Shown here: piece by piece, positions 19,179-29,100 of the stretch | Layout: each line of letters opens with the position of its first letter | How positions within the stretch are numbered: the first letter of the stretch is position 1 | Assembly: GCA_966212505.1 (NCBI GenBank) | Contig: CBIHRS010000028.1 | Location: forward strand, 1 to 64,000 | Length of the DNA stretch: 64,000 bases | Reading direction: 5' to 3' | DNA from: CAMLIZ01 sp966212505 | Lineage (GTDB): Bacteria > Pseudomonadota > Gammaproteobacteria > Burkholderiales > Burkholderiaceae_C | The notes under the pieces: generated by a model | The model's database searches: none | What the model saw: the letters and a program-made list of their open reading frames with translations, nothing else | What the model was told of the DNA's origin: nothing | Program-made: the position numbers and the translations under genes

Positions 19179-19248
19179 TTGACCCAGCGGGCACCGGCTC
19201 CTATCATCGTCAAAGTTCTTTTTACGAACTCATGTTCAATATAAGAAC
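19179..19248 (+). promoter_or_regulatory. pcaI promoter with two tandem palindromes
   Basis: A -35 box TTGACC (19179-19184) and a -10 box TATCAT (19202-19207) are spaced by exactly 17 bases. Just downstream are two copies of the palindrome GTTC-N7-GAAC, at 19215-19229 and 19234-19248, offset by 19 bases. The predicted transcription start is near 19214, so both palindromes would lie in the first ~35 transcribed bases. They are good candidates for binding by the IclR-type regulator encoded downstream. A GGAG ribosome site (19253-19256) precedes the GTG start of pcaI. Confidence 0.65.
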
Positions 19249-19264
19249 TTTTGGAGACTGACTG

Positions 19265-19951
19265 GTGATCGACAAGCACTGCCCTTCCGCAGCCGAAGCC
19301 GTGGCCGACGTACCTGACGGCGCGACGGTGATGTTGGGCGGCTTCGGCAACGCCGGGCTGCCGGCGGCGCTGATCGACGCGCTGATCGCCCAAGGCGCCC
19401 GCGAGCTCACGATCGTCAACAACAACGCCGGCAACGGCGACACCGGCCTGGCGGCGCTGCTGGCTGCGGGCCGGGTGCGCAAGATCATCTGTTCGTTTCC
19501 GCGGCAGGTCGATTCGCACGTGTTCGACCGCCTCTATCGCGCGGGCCAGATCGAGCTGGAGCTGGTGCCACAGGGCAACCTCGCGGAGCGCATCCGCGCC
19601 GCGGGCGCCGGCATCGGCGGCTTCTACACGCCCACCGGCTACGGCACCTTGCTGGCCGAGGGCAAGGAAACCCGCGAGATCGACGGCCGCATGTATGTCT
19701 TCGAGACACCGATCCACGCCGACTACGCGCTAATCCAGGCCGAGGCTGCCGACCGCTGGGGCAACCTCGTCTACCGCAAGACGGCGCGCAACTTCGGGCC
19801 GATCATGGCGATGGCGGCCAACGTCACCATTGCCGCGGTGCACGAGATCGTGCCGCTGGGCGCGCTGGATCCGGAGCACGTGGTGACGCCGGGGATCTTC
19901 GTGCAGCGGGTGGTGCAGGTGAAGCGCGCTTCGTTGCGGGAGGCCGCATGA
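19265..19951 (+). CDS. pcaI: 3-oxoadipate CoA-transferase subunit A
   Basis: 228 residues. The glycine-rich VMLGGFGNAGLPAALIDAL and the conserved NNNAGNGDTGLAALL are hallmarks of the alpha subunit of family I CoA transferases; GGFYTPTGYGTLLAEGKETREIDGR matches PcaI. With PcaJ it moves CoA from succinyl-CoA to 3-oxoadipate in the beta-ketoadipate pathway for aromatic compounds. The start is a GTG at 19265 with a GGAG site before it. Its end overlaps the pcaJ start (ATGA). Confidence 0.94.
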   Translation: MIDKHCPSAAEAVADVPDGATVMLGGFGNAGLPAALIDALIAQGARELTIVNNNAGNGDTGLAALLAAGRVRKIICSFPRQVDSHVFDRLYRAGQIELELVPQGNLAERIRAAGAGIGGFYTPTGYGTLLAEGKETREIDGRMYVFETPIHADYALIQAEAADRWGNLVYRKTARNFGPIMAMAANVTIAAVHEIVPLGALDPEHVVTPGIFVQRVVQVKRASLREAA

Positions 19952-20586
19952 CAGCCCGCTGGACCCGCGACCAGATGGCCGCCCGCGTCGCGCAGGACAT
20001 TCCCGAAGGTGCCTACGTCAACCTCGGCATCGGCTTGCCCACGCTCGTGGCCAACCACCTGCCGGAGGACCGGGAGGTCATCCTCCACACCGAGAACGGG
20101 CTGCTCGGCATGGGGCCCGCGCCCGAACCCGGCCGGGAAGACCCCGACCTGATCAACGCCGGCAAGCAGCCCGTCACCGCCCCGCCGGGCGCCGCCTTCT
20201 TCCACCACGCCGACTCCTTCGCGATGATGCGCGGCGGCCACCTCGACATCTGCGTGCTCGGCGCCTTCCAGGTGTCGGCGCTGGGCGACCTCGCCAACTG
20301 GCACACCGGCGCGCCCGGTGCCATCCCCGCCGTCGGCGGCGCGATGGACCTGGCCATCGGCGCGAAGAAGACCTTCGTGATGATGGAGCACCTCACCCGC
20401 CAGGGCGAGAGCAAGCTGGTGGCGCATTGCACCTATCCGATCACCGCGCCTGCCTGCGTCAGCCGCGTGTACACCGACCTCGCGGTGATCGACATCACGC
20501 CGCAAGGCCTGCGGCTCGTCGACAGCGTCGACGGCCTGCCCTTCGAAGAACTCCAGCGCCTCACCGGCCTGCCGCTGCTGCGCTGA
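19948..20586 (+). CDS. pcaJ: 3-oxoadipate CoA-transferase subunit B
   Basis: 212 residues. GAYVNLGIGLPTLVANHLP and the HTENGLLGMG motif are the CoA-transferase beta-subunit signatures; the Glu in TENGLLG is the catalytic residue that forms the CoA thioester. The following GGHLDICVLGAFQVSALGDLANW and VGGAMDLAIGAKKTFVMMEH segments complete the fold. It pairs with PcaI, whose stop it overlaps, and pcaF follows after 29 bp. Confidence 0.95.
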   Translation: MTARWTRDQMAARVAQDIPEGAYVNLGIGLPTLVANHLPEDREVILHTENGLLGMGPAPEPGREDPDLINAGKQPVTAPPGAAFFHHADSFAMMRGGHLDICVLGAFQVSALGDLANWHTGAPGAIPAVGGAMDLAIGAKKTFVMMEHLTRQGESKLVAHCTYPITAPACVSRVYTDLAVIDITPQGLRLVDSVDGLPFEELQRLTGLPLLR

Positions 20587-20615
20587 CCCCTCTTTCCTTT
20601 CCTGAGAGAACCACG

Positions 20616-21816
<1,201 letters not shown>

Positions 21817-21818
<2 letters not shown>

Positions 21819-21850
21819 ACGCCAATCGCACAAACGTTTCAAGTACGAAC
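21817..21850 (+). promoter_or_regulatory. Possible regulator-binding site ahead of the IclR gene
   Basis: The end of pcaF and the gap after it hold GAACGCCAATCGCACAA (21817-21833), which resembles my memory of the Pseudomonas PcaR box, followed by GTTT-N7-GAAC (21836-21850), a one-mismatch copy of the palindrome found twice at pcaI. A -10-like TATATT is at 21872-21877, with no clear -35. The arrangement suggests auto-regulation of the IclR gene (inference). Confidence 0.4.
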
Positions 21851-21909
21851 TCCTGCGTAAGTTTGCGTCCATATATTGCCTTCAGCGCTAAACGCACACG
21901 AGGCAGAAG

Positions 21910-22737
21910 ATGGCCGAAGACCGATTCGACCCGCACAGCACCGTTCCCGCCATGGATGGTGAGGACTCCGCAACGCAGCAGGGCCCGCTGAAGCGGGACC
22001 TGGTGGCCGGCCTGGAAAAGGGCCTGGCCGTGATCGAGGCCTTCGACCAGGAACGCCCACGGCTGACGATCAGCGAGGTAGCCGAGCGCACCGGCCTCAC
22101 CCGCGCCGCCGCGCGCCGCTACCTCATCACGCTGACGCACCTGGGCTTCGTCAGCCAGGACCGCAAGATGTTCGCGCTCACCGCCAAGGTGCTGCGCCTG
22201 GGCCAGAGCTACATGCACTCGGCCCGCCTGCCGCGCATCGTGCAGCCCGAGCTGCACAAGCTGGCCTACACGCTGAAGGAAGCCTCGTCGGCCGGCGTGC
22301 TCGACGGCAACGACGTGATCTGCATCGCCGCCACCAGCGCCGGCCGCGTGGTGTCGGCTACGCTGCAGCCCGCGACGCGCGTGCCGGCCTACTGCACCGC
22401 CAACGGCCGCGTGCTGGTCGCCGGCCTGCCGCAGGCGGAGGCCGATGCCTGGGTCGAGCGCCAGGCGCTGCAGGCGCTGACGCCCTACACGATCACCCAT
22501 CCCGAGCGCCTGCGCCAGGAGATCGCCCGCGTGCGGGCCCAGGGCTATGCGGCCGTCGACCAGGAGCTGGAGCTGGGCCTGCGCACGGTGTCGGTGCCGT
22601 TGCGCAACTACCGCGGCGACGTGGTGGCCGCGATCAACATCAGCGTGCATGCCTCGCGCATCTCGATGGAGCAGCTGACCGACCAGTGCCTGCCCGCGCT
22701 GCTGCAGGCGCAGGCGCAGCTGCGGCAGTTGCTGTAG
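21910..22737 (+). CDS. IclR-family transcriptional regulator (PcaR/PobR type)
   Basis: 275 residues: an N-terminal extension of ~30, a winged helix-turn-helix (LEKGLAVIEAFDQERPRLTISEVAERTGLTRAAARRYLITLTHLGF), and the IclR effector domain (LPRIVQPELHKLAYTLKEASSAGVLDGNDVICIAATSAGR, CTANGRVLVAG, VDQELELGLRTVSVPLRN, INISVHASRIS). The SYMHSARLPRIVQP and RVPAYCTANGRVLVAG segments are those of the PcaR/PcaU/PobR group that respond to protocatechuate, beta-ketoadipate or 4-hydroxybenzoate. Its place between pcaF and pobA supports control of both. I leave the symbol blank since PcaR and PobR cannot be separated from sequence alone. Confidence 0.92.
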   Translation: MAEDRFDPHSTVPAMDGEDSATQQGPLKRDLVAGLEKGLAVIEAFDQERPRLTISEVAERTGLTRAAARRYLITLTHLGFVSQDRKMFALTAKVLRLGQSYMHSARLPRIVQPELHKLAYTLKEASSAGVLDGNDVICIAATSAGRVVSATLQPATRVPAYCTANGRVLVAGLPQAEADAWVERQALQALTPYTITHPERLRQEIARVRAQGYAAVDQELELGLRTVSVPLRNYRGDVVAAINISVHASRISMEQLTDQCLPALLQAQAQLRQLL

Positions 22738-22751
22738 CTCTTCGCCACTCC

Positions 22752-23936
22752 ATGAGCCCGCTGCCGCACAAGACCCAGGTCGTCATCGTCGGAGCGGGCC
22801 CCTCGGGCCTGTTGCTCGGCGCATTGCTGCAGCGCCAGGGCATCGACAACCTGGTGCTCGAGCAGCGCACGCCCGAGTACGTGCTGGGCCGCATCCGCGC
22901 CGGCGTGCTGGAGCAGGTGGCGGTCGACCTGATCGACGAGGCCGGCGTGGGCGCGCGCATGCATGCCGAAGGCCTGCCGCACGACGGCTTCTCGCTGTGC
23001 TTCGACGGCACGATGCACCGCATCGACCTGCACGGCCTCACCGGCCAGCGCGTGATGATCTACGGCCAGACCGAAGTCACCCGCGACCTGATGGCCGCAC
23101 GCGCAGCGGCCGGGTTGCCCACCGTCTACGAGGCGCAGCAGGTGCGGCTGCACGGCTTCGATGGCAACACGCCGAGCGTGAGCTTCGAGCACGAGGGCAC
23201 GACCCACGAGGTGGCCTGCGACTTCATCGCCGGCTGCGACGGCTTTCATGGTGTGTGCCGCGCCAGCATGCCGGCCGACGTGCTGAAGACCTATGAGAAG
23301 GTCTACCCCTTCGGCTGGCTCGGCGTGCTGGCCGAGGTGCCGCCAGTGTCGCACGAGCTGATCTATTCGAACCACGAGCGCGGCTTCGCGCTGTGCAGCA
23401 TGCGCTCGCTGCAGCGCAGCCGCTACTACGTGCAATGCGCGCTCGACCAGCCGGCCGAGGCCTGGTCCGACGACGCCTTCTGGGACGAGCTGAAGCGCCG
23501 CCTGCCGCCCGAGACCGCCGCGCGCGTGACCACCGGCCCGTCGATCGAGAAGAGCATCGCGCCGCTGCGCAGCTTCGTCGCCGAACCGATGCGCCATGGC
23601 CGGCTGCTGCTCGCCGGCGACGCGGCCCACATCGTGCCGCCCACCGGCGCCAAGGGACTGAACCTCGCCGCCGGCGACGTGGGCCTGATGGCACGCGCGC
23701 TCGCCGAGTTCTACCGTGGTTCCAGCGCCGGCATCGACAGCTACTCGGAGCGCTGCCTGCGCCGAGTGTGGAAGGCCGAGCGCTTCTCGTGGTGGTTCAC
23801 CTCGCTGATGCACCGTTTCCCGGAGACCGGCGAGTTCGGCCGCAAGATGCAGCATGCGGAGCTGGAATACCTGGTGAGCTCACGCGCCGCAGCAACGGCC
23901 ATGGCCGAGAACTACGTCGGCCTGCCACTGGAGTAA
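22752..23936 (+). CDS. pobA: 4-hydroxybenzoate 3-monooxygenase
   Basis: 394 residues, the expected size. FAD-binding GAGPSG at residues 14-19, the DG motif in FIAGCDGFHGVCR, and LLAGDAAHIVPPTGAKGLNLA at the ribityl site mark a group A flavoprotein hydroxylase; RIRAGVLEQ, GQTEVTRDLM and the SWWFTSLMHRFP region are specific to PobA. It hydroxylates 4-hydroxybenzoate to protocatechuate with NADPH and O2. It is 14 bp downstream of the IclR gene and converges on mshP with only 4 bp between stops. Ring cleavage genes pcaGH/pcaBCD are outside the window. Confidence 0.96.
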   Translation: MSPLPHKTQVVIVGAGPSGLLLGALLQRQGIDNLVLEQRTPEYVLGRIRAGVLEQVAVDLIDEAGVGARMHAEGLPHDGFSLCFDGTMHRIDLHGLTGQRVMIYGQTEVTRDLMAARAAAGLPTVYEAQQVRLHGFDGNTPSVSFEHEGTTHEVACDFIAGCDGFHGVCRASMPADVLKTYEKVYPFGWLGVLAEVPPVSHELIYSNHERGFALCSMRSLQRSRYYVQCALDQPAEAWSDDAFWDELKRRLPPETAARVTTGPSIEKSIAPLRSFVAEPMRHGRLLLAGDAAHIVPPTGAKGLNLAAGDVGLMARALAEFYRGSSAGIDSYSERCLRRVWKAERFSWWFTSLMHRFPETGEFGRKMQHAELEYLVSSRAAATAMAENYVGLPLE

Positions 23937-23940
23937 CGCA

Positions 23941-24399
23941 CTACTGATCGGTCGCCTGCACGCGCAGCCGGCGCTCGACGTAAGTCGGTGTCACCGCGCT
24001 GCCCGCATCGGGGCACGTGCCCGCGCTGCCGTTGCAGGCCACCGCATCGATCGTGTAGACGCGCACCGTCTGTGCGACGCCGGGCGACGCTTCGCCCTCG
24101 TTGTATTGCGAGGAGCTGCAGCTCACGGTCACGCGCATGCCCGATTCGCTGCGCAGGTCGAGCGTGCTGCTGGCGCCGGCGCACGATGTCCACCCGCCCT
24201 TCAGTGCCTGGTACAGGCCCCACTCTGCGCCCGAGCGCGCGGCGGCCGAGGCCCGCGCGGCCTGCAGGTCCTGCGCGAGGCCGCTCTGCTGCGCCGACGA
24301 CAGCCGCATGATCGACGCCGCCAGCGCCGCCATCACGACGATGACGACGATGGCCGCGATCGCGCCCAGGCCCTGTTGCGAAGCGCGGTTTCTCGTCAT
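23941..24399 (-). CDS. mshP: MSHA biogenesis protein MshP-like
   Basis: 152 residues starting MTRNRASQQGLGAIAAIVVIVVMAALAASIMRLSSAQQSG, the PilX/MshP style leader (QQG then a hydrophobic helix without Glu5), followed by ARASAAARSGAEWGLYQAL, the hallmark of MshP. Cysteines in WTSCAG, VSCSSS, VACNG and GTCPD may pair in the periplasm. It is the last gene of the msh locus, overlapping mshO by 4 bases. Confidence 0.85.
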   Translation of the reverse strand: MTRNRASQQGLGAIAAIVVIVVMAALAASIMRLSSAQQSGLAQDLQAARASAAARSGAEWGLYQALKGGWTSCAGASSTLDLRSESGMRVTVSCSSSQYNEGEASPGVAQTVRVYTIDAVACNGSAGTCPDAGSAVTPTYVERRLRVQATDQ

Positions 24400-25268
24400 G
24401 GCACGTTCGCCACGTGGGTGCCCAGCAGCAGGCTCACGGTCTCGTTGTCGCGCGCGAGCTCAAGCTGCATCGAGACGAAGCCGCTCTGCTGTGTGGCGCC
24501 CTGGTTGGGGTCGTAGATGAAGCGGCACGACTTGACGTTGGTGGCCAGCGTCGCACCGCCGGCCGTGGCCGGGCAGCTCGTCGGATAGCTGGCGTTGAAG
24601 CCATAGGCCGACAGCCGCACCAGCGTGCCCTTGCCGTTGCCGCTGGCATCCACCGAACCGTCGGCGCCGCTGCAGACGTAGAACACCGCCTGCTGCGACG
24701 CCGGCACGACGACGAAGCGGCCGCCGTCGTAGCCGCTCGGAAACTGCTTGCTCCCGATCGTGATGCGGTGCTGGCCGAGCGCGGCGGTGGGCGTGCTCAC
24801 CGCCGCGATGGTGGCCACGTTGTTCAGCGCGTACACGTCGCCCGGGTTCTGGTTGTCGACCACGACAAGGTCGCCGGCCGAAGGCACGGTCGACAGAGGC
24901 GACAGCACGTCGAACTGCGTGGTGCTGGTCGTCACGTCCAGCGGCATCGAGCAGCCGGCGCCCGAGCAGCTGGCATCGTTGACCGTGTCGGCGGCCTTGC
25001 GGAAGCGCCCGCCCGCGCTGGTGGGCACCAGCTCGAAGCACGAGGTGTCGGGCGTGCGGATCGAGTTGGGCACCGCAAGCCGGACATCTCGCTGCATCGC
25101 GCGCAGTGCCGTCGAGGCCTGGTCACCCAGGTCGGCACGCACGCGCACCGCGAGCCAGCTGTCGAAAGCGGGGCGGAAGAACACCGCGAGCGAGGCTGCG
25201 ACGACCGCGCCGATGACGATCACCAGCACCAGCTCGATCAGCGTGAAGCCTTGGGAGCGCGTCTTCAT
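24396..25268 (-). CDS. mshO: MSHA minor pilin MshO-like
   Basis: 290 residues. Prepilin leader MKTRSQG followed by FTLIELVLVIVIGAVVAASLAVFFRPAFDSW; RADLGDQASTALRAMQRDVRLAVPNSIR is the conserved MshO block. A C-terminal cysteine-containing section (SYPTSCPATAGG, VKSCRFIYDPNQG) is followed by a beta-rich end. It acts as a minor pilin in assembly of the MSHA-type pilus. Start and stop both overlap neighbours by 4 bases. Confidence 0.87.
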   Translation of the reverse strand: MKTRSQGFTLIELVLVIVIGAVVAASLAVFFRPAFDSWLAVRVRADLGDQASTALRAMQRDVRLAVPNSIRTPDTSCFELVPTSAGGRFRKAADTVNDASCSGAGCSMPLDVTTSTTQFDVLSPLSTVPSAGDLVVVDNQNPGDVYALNNVATIAAVSTPTAALGQHRITIGSKQFPSGYDGGRFVVVPASQQAVFYVCSGADGSVDASGNGKGTLVRLSAYGFNASYPTSCPATAGGATLATNVKSCRFIYDPNQGATQQSGFVSMQLELARDNETVSLLLGTHVANVP

Positions 25269-25729
25269 GAAGCGTAGTCCGTGCGCCAGCCGGTCAGCGT
25301 GACCGAGGCGCTGCCGTGCGTGACGGTGACGGTGACGCGCTTGGCCGCGCCCACACCGCTGAGCGTGCCGGCCGACACGCTGACGCTGACCGAATAGCTC
25401 GCCAGCGCCGGGATGGCGGTGCCGTCGATCGCGCAGACCTGGTTCACCGTGGCATAGCCGTTGTAGTCGGACACGTCGTTGTAGGTGTCGCGCGCACAGG
25501 CCGACGGCGCGCTGTTGGCGGCCGGTGCGTAGGGCTTGAGCATCACCTCCTCGAGCATCTCTTCGGCGATGGCGATCATCTGCTGGTGCACCAGCGGGTC
25601 GGCCGAGCCGCGCGCCGCGGTCGAGAAGGCCAGCATCACGCCCGCGACACCGACGCCGAGGATCACGATCGCGACGATCATCTCCACCAGCGTGAAGCCG
25701 CGCTGTCGCTGCCGACGTTCAACGCACAT
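25265..25729 (-). CDS. mshD: MSHA minor pilin MshD-like
   Basis: 154 residues. The leader MCVERRQRQRG precedes FTLVEMIVAIVILGVGVAGVMLAFSTAARGSADPLVHQQMIAIAEEMLEEV, the MshD/PilV pattern in which the pilin helix is followed by an acidic EEMLEE stretch. Function: minor pilin in the priming of the MSHA pilus. It overlaps mshC by 11 bases and mshO by 4. Confidence 0.87.
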   Translation of the reverse strand: MCVERRQRQRGFTLVEMIVAIVILGVGVAGVMLAFSTAARGSADPLVHQQMIAIAEEMLEEVMLKPYAPAANSAPSACARDTYNDVSDYNGYATVNQVCAIDGTAIPALASYSVSVSVSAGTLSGVGAAKRVTVTVTHGSASVTLTGWRTDYAS

Positions 25730-26195
25730 GGCCTGTCTCTCCCACCACGGTGATGGCGCTCGTGCCGCTGATGGCGATCGTGCGGCTGCTCACCGTGCTG
25801 CCGGCGCCATCGCTGGTCACGCGGCCCGAGGGCTGGAAGTACAGCGTGCCGGCTGGCGACACGCTGGCCGTCGTGCCGCCGCTGCTCGTGGTGTAGGCCG
25901 CGGCGCCATCGGGCCCGGGCAGCGAAGCGCTGCAGGCACTGGCCGGGTTGGCCGCGGCAATGCTCAGCGTGACGCTGCTGCCCGAGACGCTGGCGCACAC
26001 CAGCCGCCGGTGCGACACCGCCGTTTGATGCGCGGTGCGCAGCGCCGCAACCACCTCGTCGCGCCAGGTGTCGTTGCGCAGCGAGAGGGCGCCATCGAAC
26101 TTGGGCATCACGGTCACGGCCAGCACCGCGGCCACCAGCAGCACCGCGATCAGCTCGGGCAGCGTGAAGCCCCGTTCAGAAGATCTCGCGCACAT
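25719..26195 (-). CDS. mshC: MSHA minor pilin MshC-like
   Basis: 158 residues with leader MCARSSERG followed by FTLPELIAVLLVAAVLAVTVMPKFDGALSLRNDTWRDEVVAALRTAHQTAVSHRRLVCASV, the FimT/GspH-like pattern of MshC (pilin helix, then AxxxAxxxRR). FTLPELI keeps the Glu5 needed for assembly. It overlaps the end of the large mshQ-like gene by 20 bases. Confidence 0.85.
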   Translation of the reverse strand: MCARSSERGFTLPELIAVLLVAAVLAVTVMPKFDGALSLRNDTWRDEVVAALRTAHQTAVSHRRLVCASVSGSSVTLSIAAANPASACSASLPGPDGAAAYTTSSGGTTASVSPAGTLYFQPSGRVTSDGAGSTVSSRTIAISGTSAITVVGETGHVR

Positions 26196-29100
26196 GGACG
26201 GTCTTCTTCGTTTCAGGGCTGTAGACGCCGAAGGTCGCCTGGGCCGACGGATCGCGGTCGAACGTGGCGGCGCAGTTGCCGAAGCGCGAGCGCAGCCAGG
26301 CCAGGTTGCCGGCCGTGCTGGCTGGATGAGTGGCCAGGCACGACTGGTCGGCCGCGGTGCTGCCGAGGTTGAGCGCCAGGTCGACCGTGCCGGTGCGCCC
26401 GCTCGAAGGTGCCGACAGCGTCAGCGTGCCCTGCCCGCTGGCGAGCGTGGTGGCCGATGCCGTGGTGGTCCATTGGGTGGCCGCGGTCACCGCCGCGCCC
26501 GTCTTGTCGCGGTAGTTCGACAAGGCCACCGAAGCGGCCGGCACCACGGTGCAGCTGTCGGCGCTGTTGAGCACCCAGGCATTGCCGCTCCAGTATTCGG
26601 CCAGCACCGCCAGCTGCAGCGCCGATTTCTCCGAGCCGAAGCCGTTGGCCACGCGCAGCCGTCCGCTGCGCAGCGTGGTGCTGTTGCCGGTCTGCGCGGT
26701 GCCCACCGAGGTGGCACCGTCGGTGTCGCTGGCCGAGAGCAGCAGCGTCTTCTCGGCCGTCTGCTTGCTCGCGAAGCCGTAGCTCGCGGTGCCGGTGCCG
26801 ATGCCCAGCCGGAACACCGAGGCCGCGATGTGCGGGCCGGTGCTGATCGTGCCGCCGAGCGCCGACGCATCGGCCAGCGTCACCGCCTTGCTCACCGGGC
26901 TGCCGAAGCTGCCGTCGTAGTTGACCGTGTTGGCGTTGGCTGCGTTCTGCGCCGTCACCGTGGTGCTGAAGGTCTGGCCGCCCGCATAGGTGAAGCTGCC
27001 GCAGCCCTGCGAGGTGACCACCACCTTGAAGTGGTACGGGATCACATGCACCGCGCCGCCGCTTCCGGTGCTGCCGGACGCCGAGAGGCCGGAGCCGAGG
27101 TAGTTGCTCAGCGACGCGGTGAGGTCGCCGGTGCCCACCTCGGTCCAGCTCAGGTTGGTGGCGGTCGCGGCGCCGCCGCTGAAGCTGCCCAGCGTGCCGC
27201 TGAAGCTGCCATCGCTCACCACGACGCCGTTGGCATTGGTGCCGGTGGGCGTGCGGCGCGCGAAGGCCAGGCTCACTGTGGCCGGCGAGGTCTCCTTGCC
27301 GAAGTTGCCCATCGCGGCACCGGCGCTGTTGAGCGCAGTGATGGTCGCGCTGAAGGCGCTTCCCGCCTTGATGTTGCCGCTGGTCACGCCACTGAAAGCC
27401 AGCGAGGCCGGTGCGGCGATGAAGCTGTCGGTGCCGGTCATCGACAGGCCGGCATCGCTGCCCGAGCCGGTGTAGGTGGCCGTCAGCGCGATCTGGCCGG
27501 CATCGGCATACAGCAGGCTGGTCGTCGCCTTGCCGGTGGCATCGAAGGCCAGCGACACGCCGGCACCCGTGCTGCTCGCGCCGTTGGCCGCACAGGCCAC
27601 CGAGCTGCCGCCGACGCGCACCGGCGCGCTGCCGGTCGTCGGGTTGCTGTAGTTGCACTTGAAGTTGATCGACTTGCTCACGCTGGCGAAGGCCGGCACG
27701 CAGGCCAGGCTGTTGTCGGCCTTCTTCACCGCGCTGACGGTGAAGCTCTGCGAAGTTTCCGCCGCATGGTTCGGCACGTCGAACAGCAGGCCGCTGTCGG
27801 CGGCCGTGAACGTGCAGGACGGGCTGCCGAAGTTGCAGGTGGTGGCGCTCGCGGCCGAAGGCGTGAGGGTGCCGGTGCCGATGAGGGCGCTGCCGGCGGC
27901 GGTGACCTGCAGACGGACATCCACCGTGCTGCCGCCCGCGGCGATGCTGAAGGCCGAACCATCGGGCCAGCTCACGCTGGCACCGCTGCTGGTCAGGCTG
28001 CCGGTGACGCCGCCGGTATAGACGCTCGTGCACGCAGCATCCTGGCAGGCAGCGACCGTCACCGTCGACGGCGTGCAGGTCAGGCCGGTGCCGCTGGCGT
28101 GCCGGATCTCGAGGTGATGCAGGCTCGCACCGCTGCAGGTGTGCGTGGCGGCGATGTCGCTCGCCAGCACCGTGGTGTCGACGGGGTAGTTGTAGATCCG
28201 CACTTCGTCGAGGCGACCGTTCGCGGAATTGAGCGTGCCGCCCGAAGGCGTGACGGCGCTGCGGTTGTCGCCGAGGTAGAGCGTGCCGAGGCTGCTCGGC
28301 AGCTGGCCATTGGTGGTGCCACTGGTGGAGGCCACCTGCGTGCCGTTGATGTAGACCACGAGGCTGCTGCGACCCGAACCCACGGCCAGCCGCCAGCTCA
28401 CCGCGATGTGCACCCACACGTGCGCCGAGTAGCTCTGCGCCGCAGAGGTCGCGGTGAGCGTGGTGCCCGCGCTGTCGGCCACCACGAAGCGCACGGCGCC
28501 GCCGCCCATGCGCATCAGGTAGAAGGGCGCGGTGGCGACGGTGGTGGCGTCGAACAAAGCCAGGTTCGACGAACTCGACCAGGCGGTATCGCTGCGGTAC
28601 CAGAACGACACGCTGCCGCCGCTGCCGATGCCGCTGTCGACATCGAGCGTGGTGTCCACCGCCGAGATGCTGCTGGTGCCGTTGGAAGGGATGTCCATCG
28701 CGCGGCAGACGTAGCCATCGGCATTGGTCTGCGCCGATCCCAGGCTCCTGCCGTCGTACCCGTTCCCGGAGCTGTCGGCCACTTCGCCGGCCGTGCCGTT
28801 CCAGCTCGTCTCGTCCATCCGGTATTCGGCGAGACGCGACGCCGTGGTCCAGCGGATGGCCGTGGTACTGGAGGCTGAGACAGTGTCGTAGGAATACTGC
28901 GTGTAGTCGGAGCCTGACACCTGCACACCGATGGTGGCGCCGCTGCCGGTGGCGTTGGTGCCGTACTGGTACTTGAACTCGCCGTTCTCGTAGAGGATGA
29001 CCTGGAAGGTGTAGGGTGTGCCGGTGTTGTAGTGCCGCACGGCGTTCCAGCTCACCACGACATAGCGGTTGGGCGCGCTGCCCTTCTGCTGCCAGGTCAC

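Noticed and set aside
26035..28878. A 947-residue open frame on the + strand
   Set aside because: Antisense to the mshQ-like gene, rich in Arg/Gly/Ala/His with no recognisable domain.
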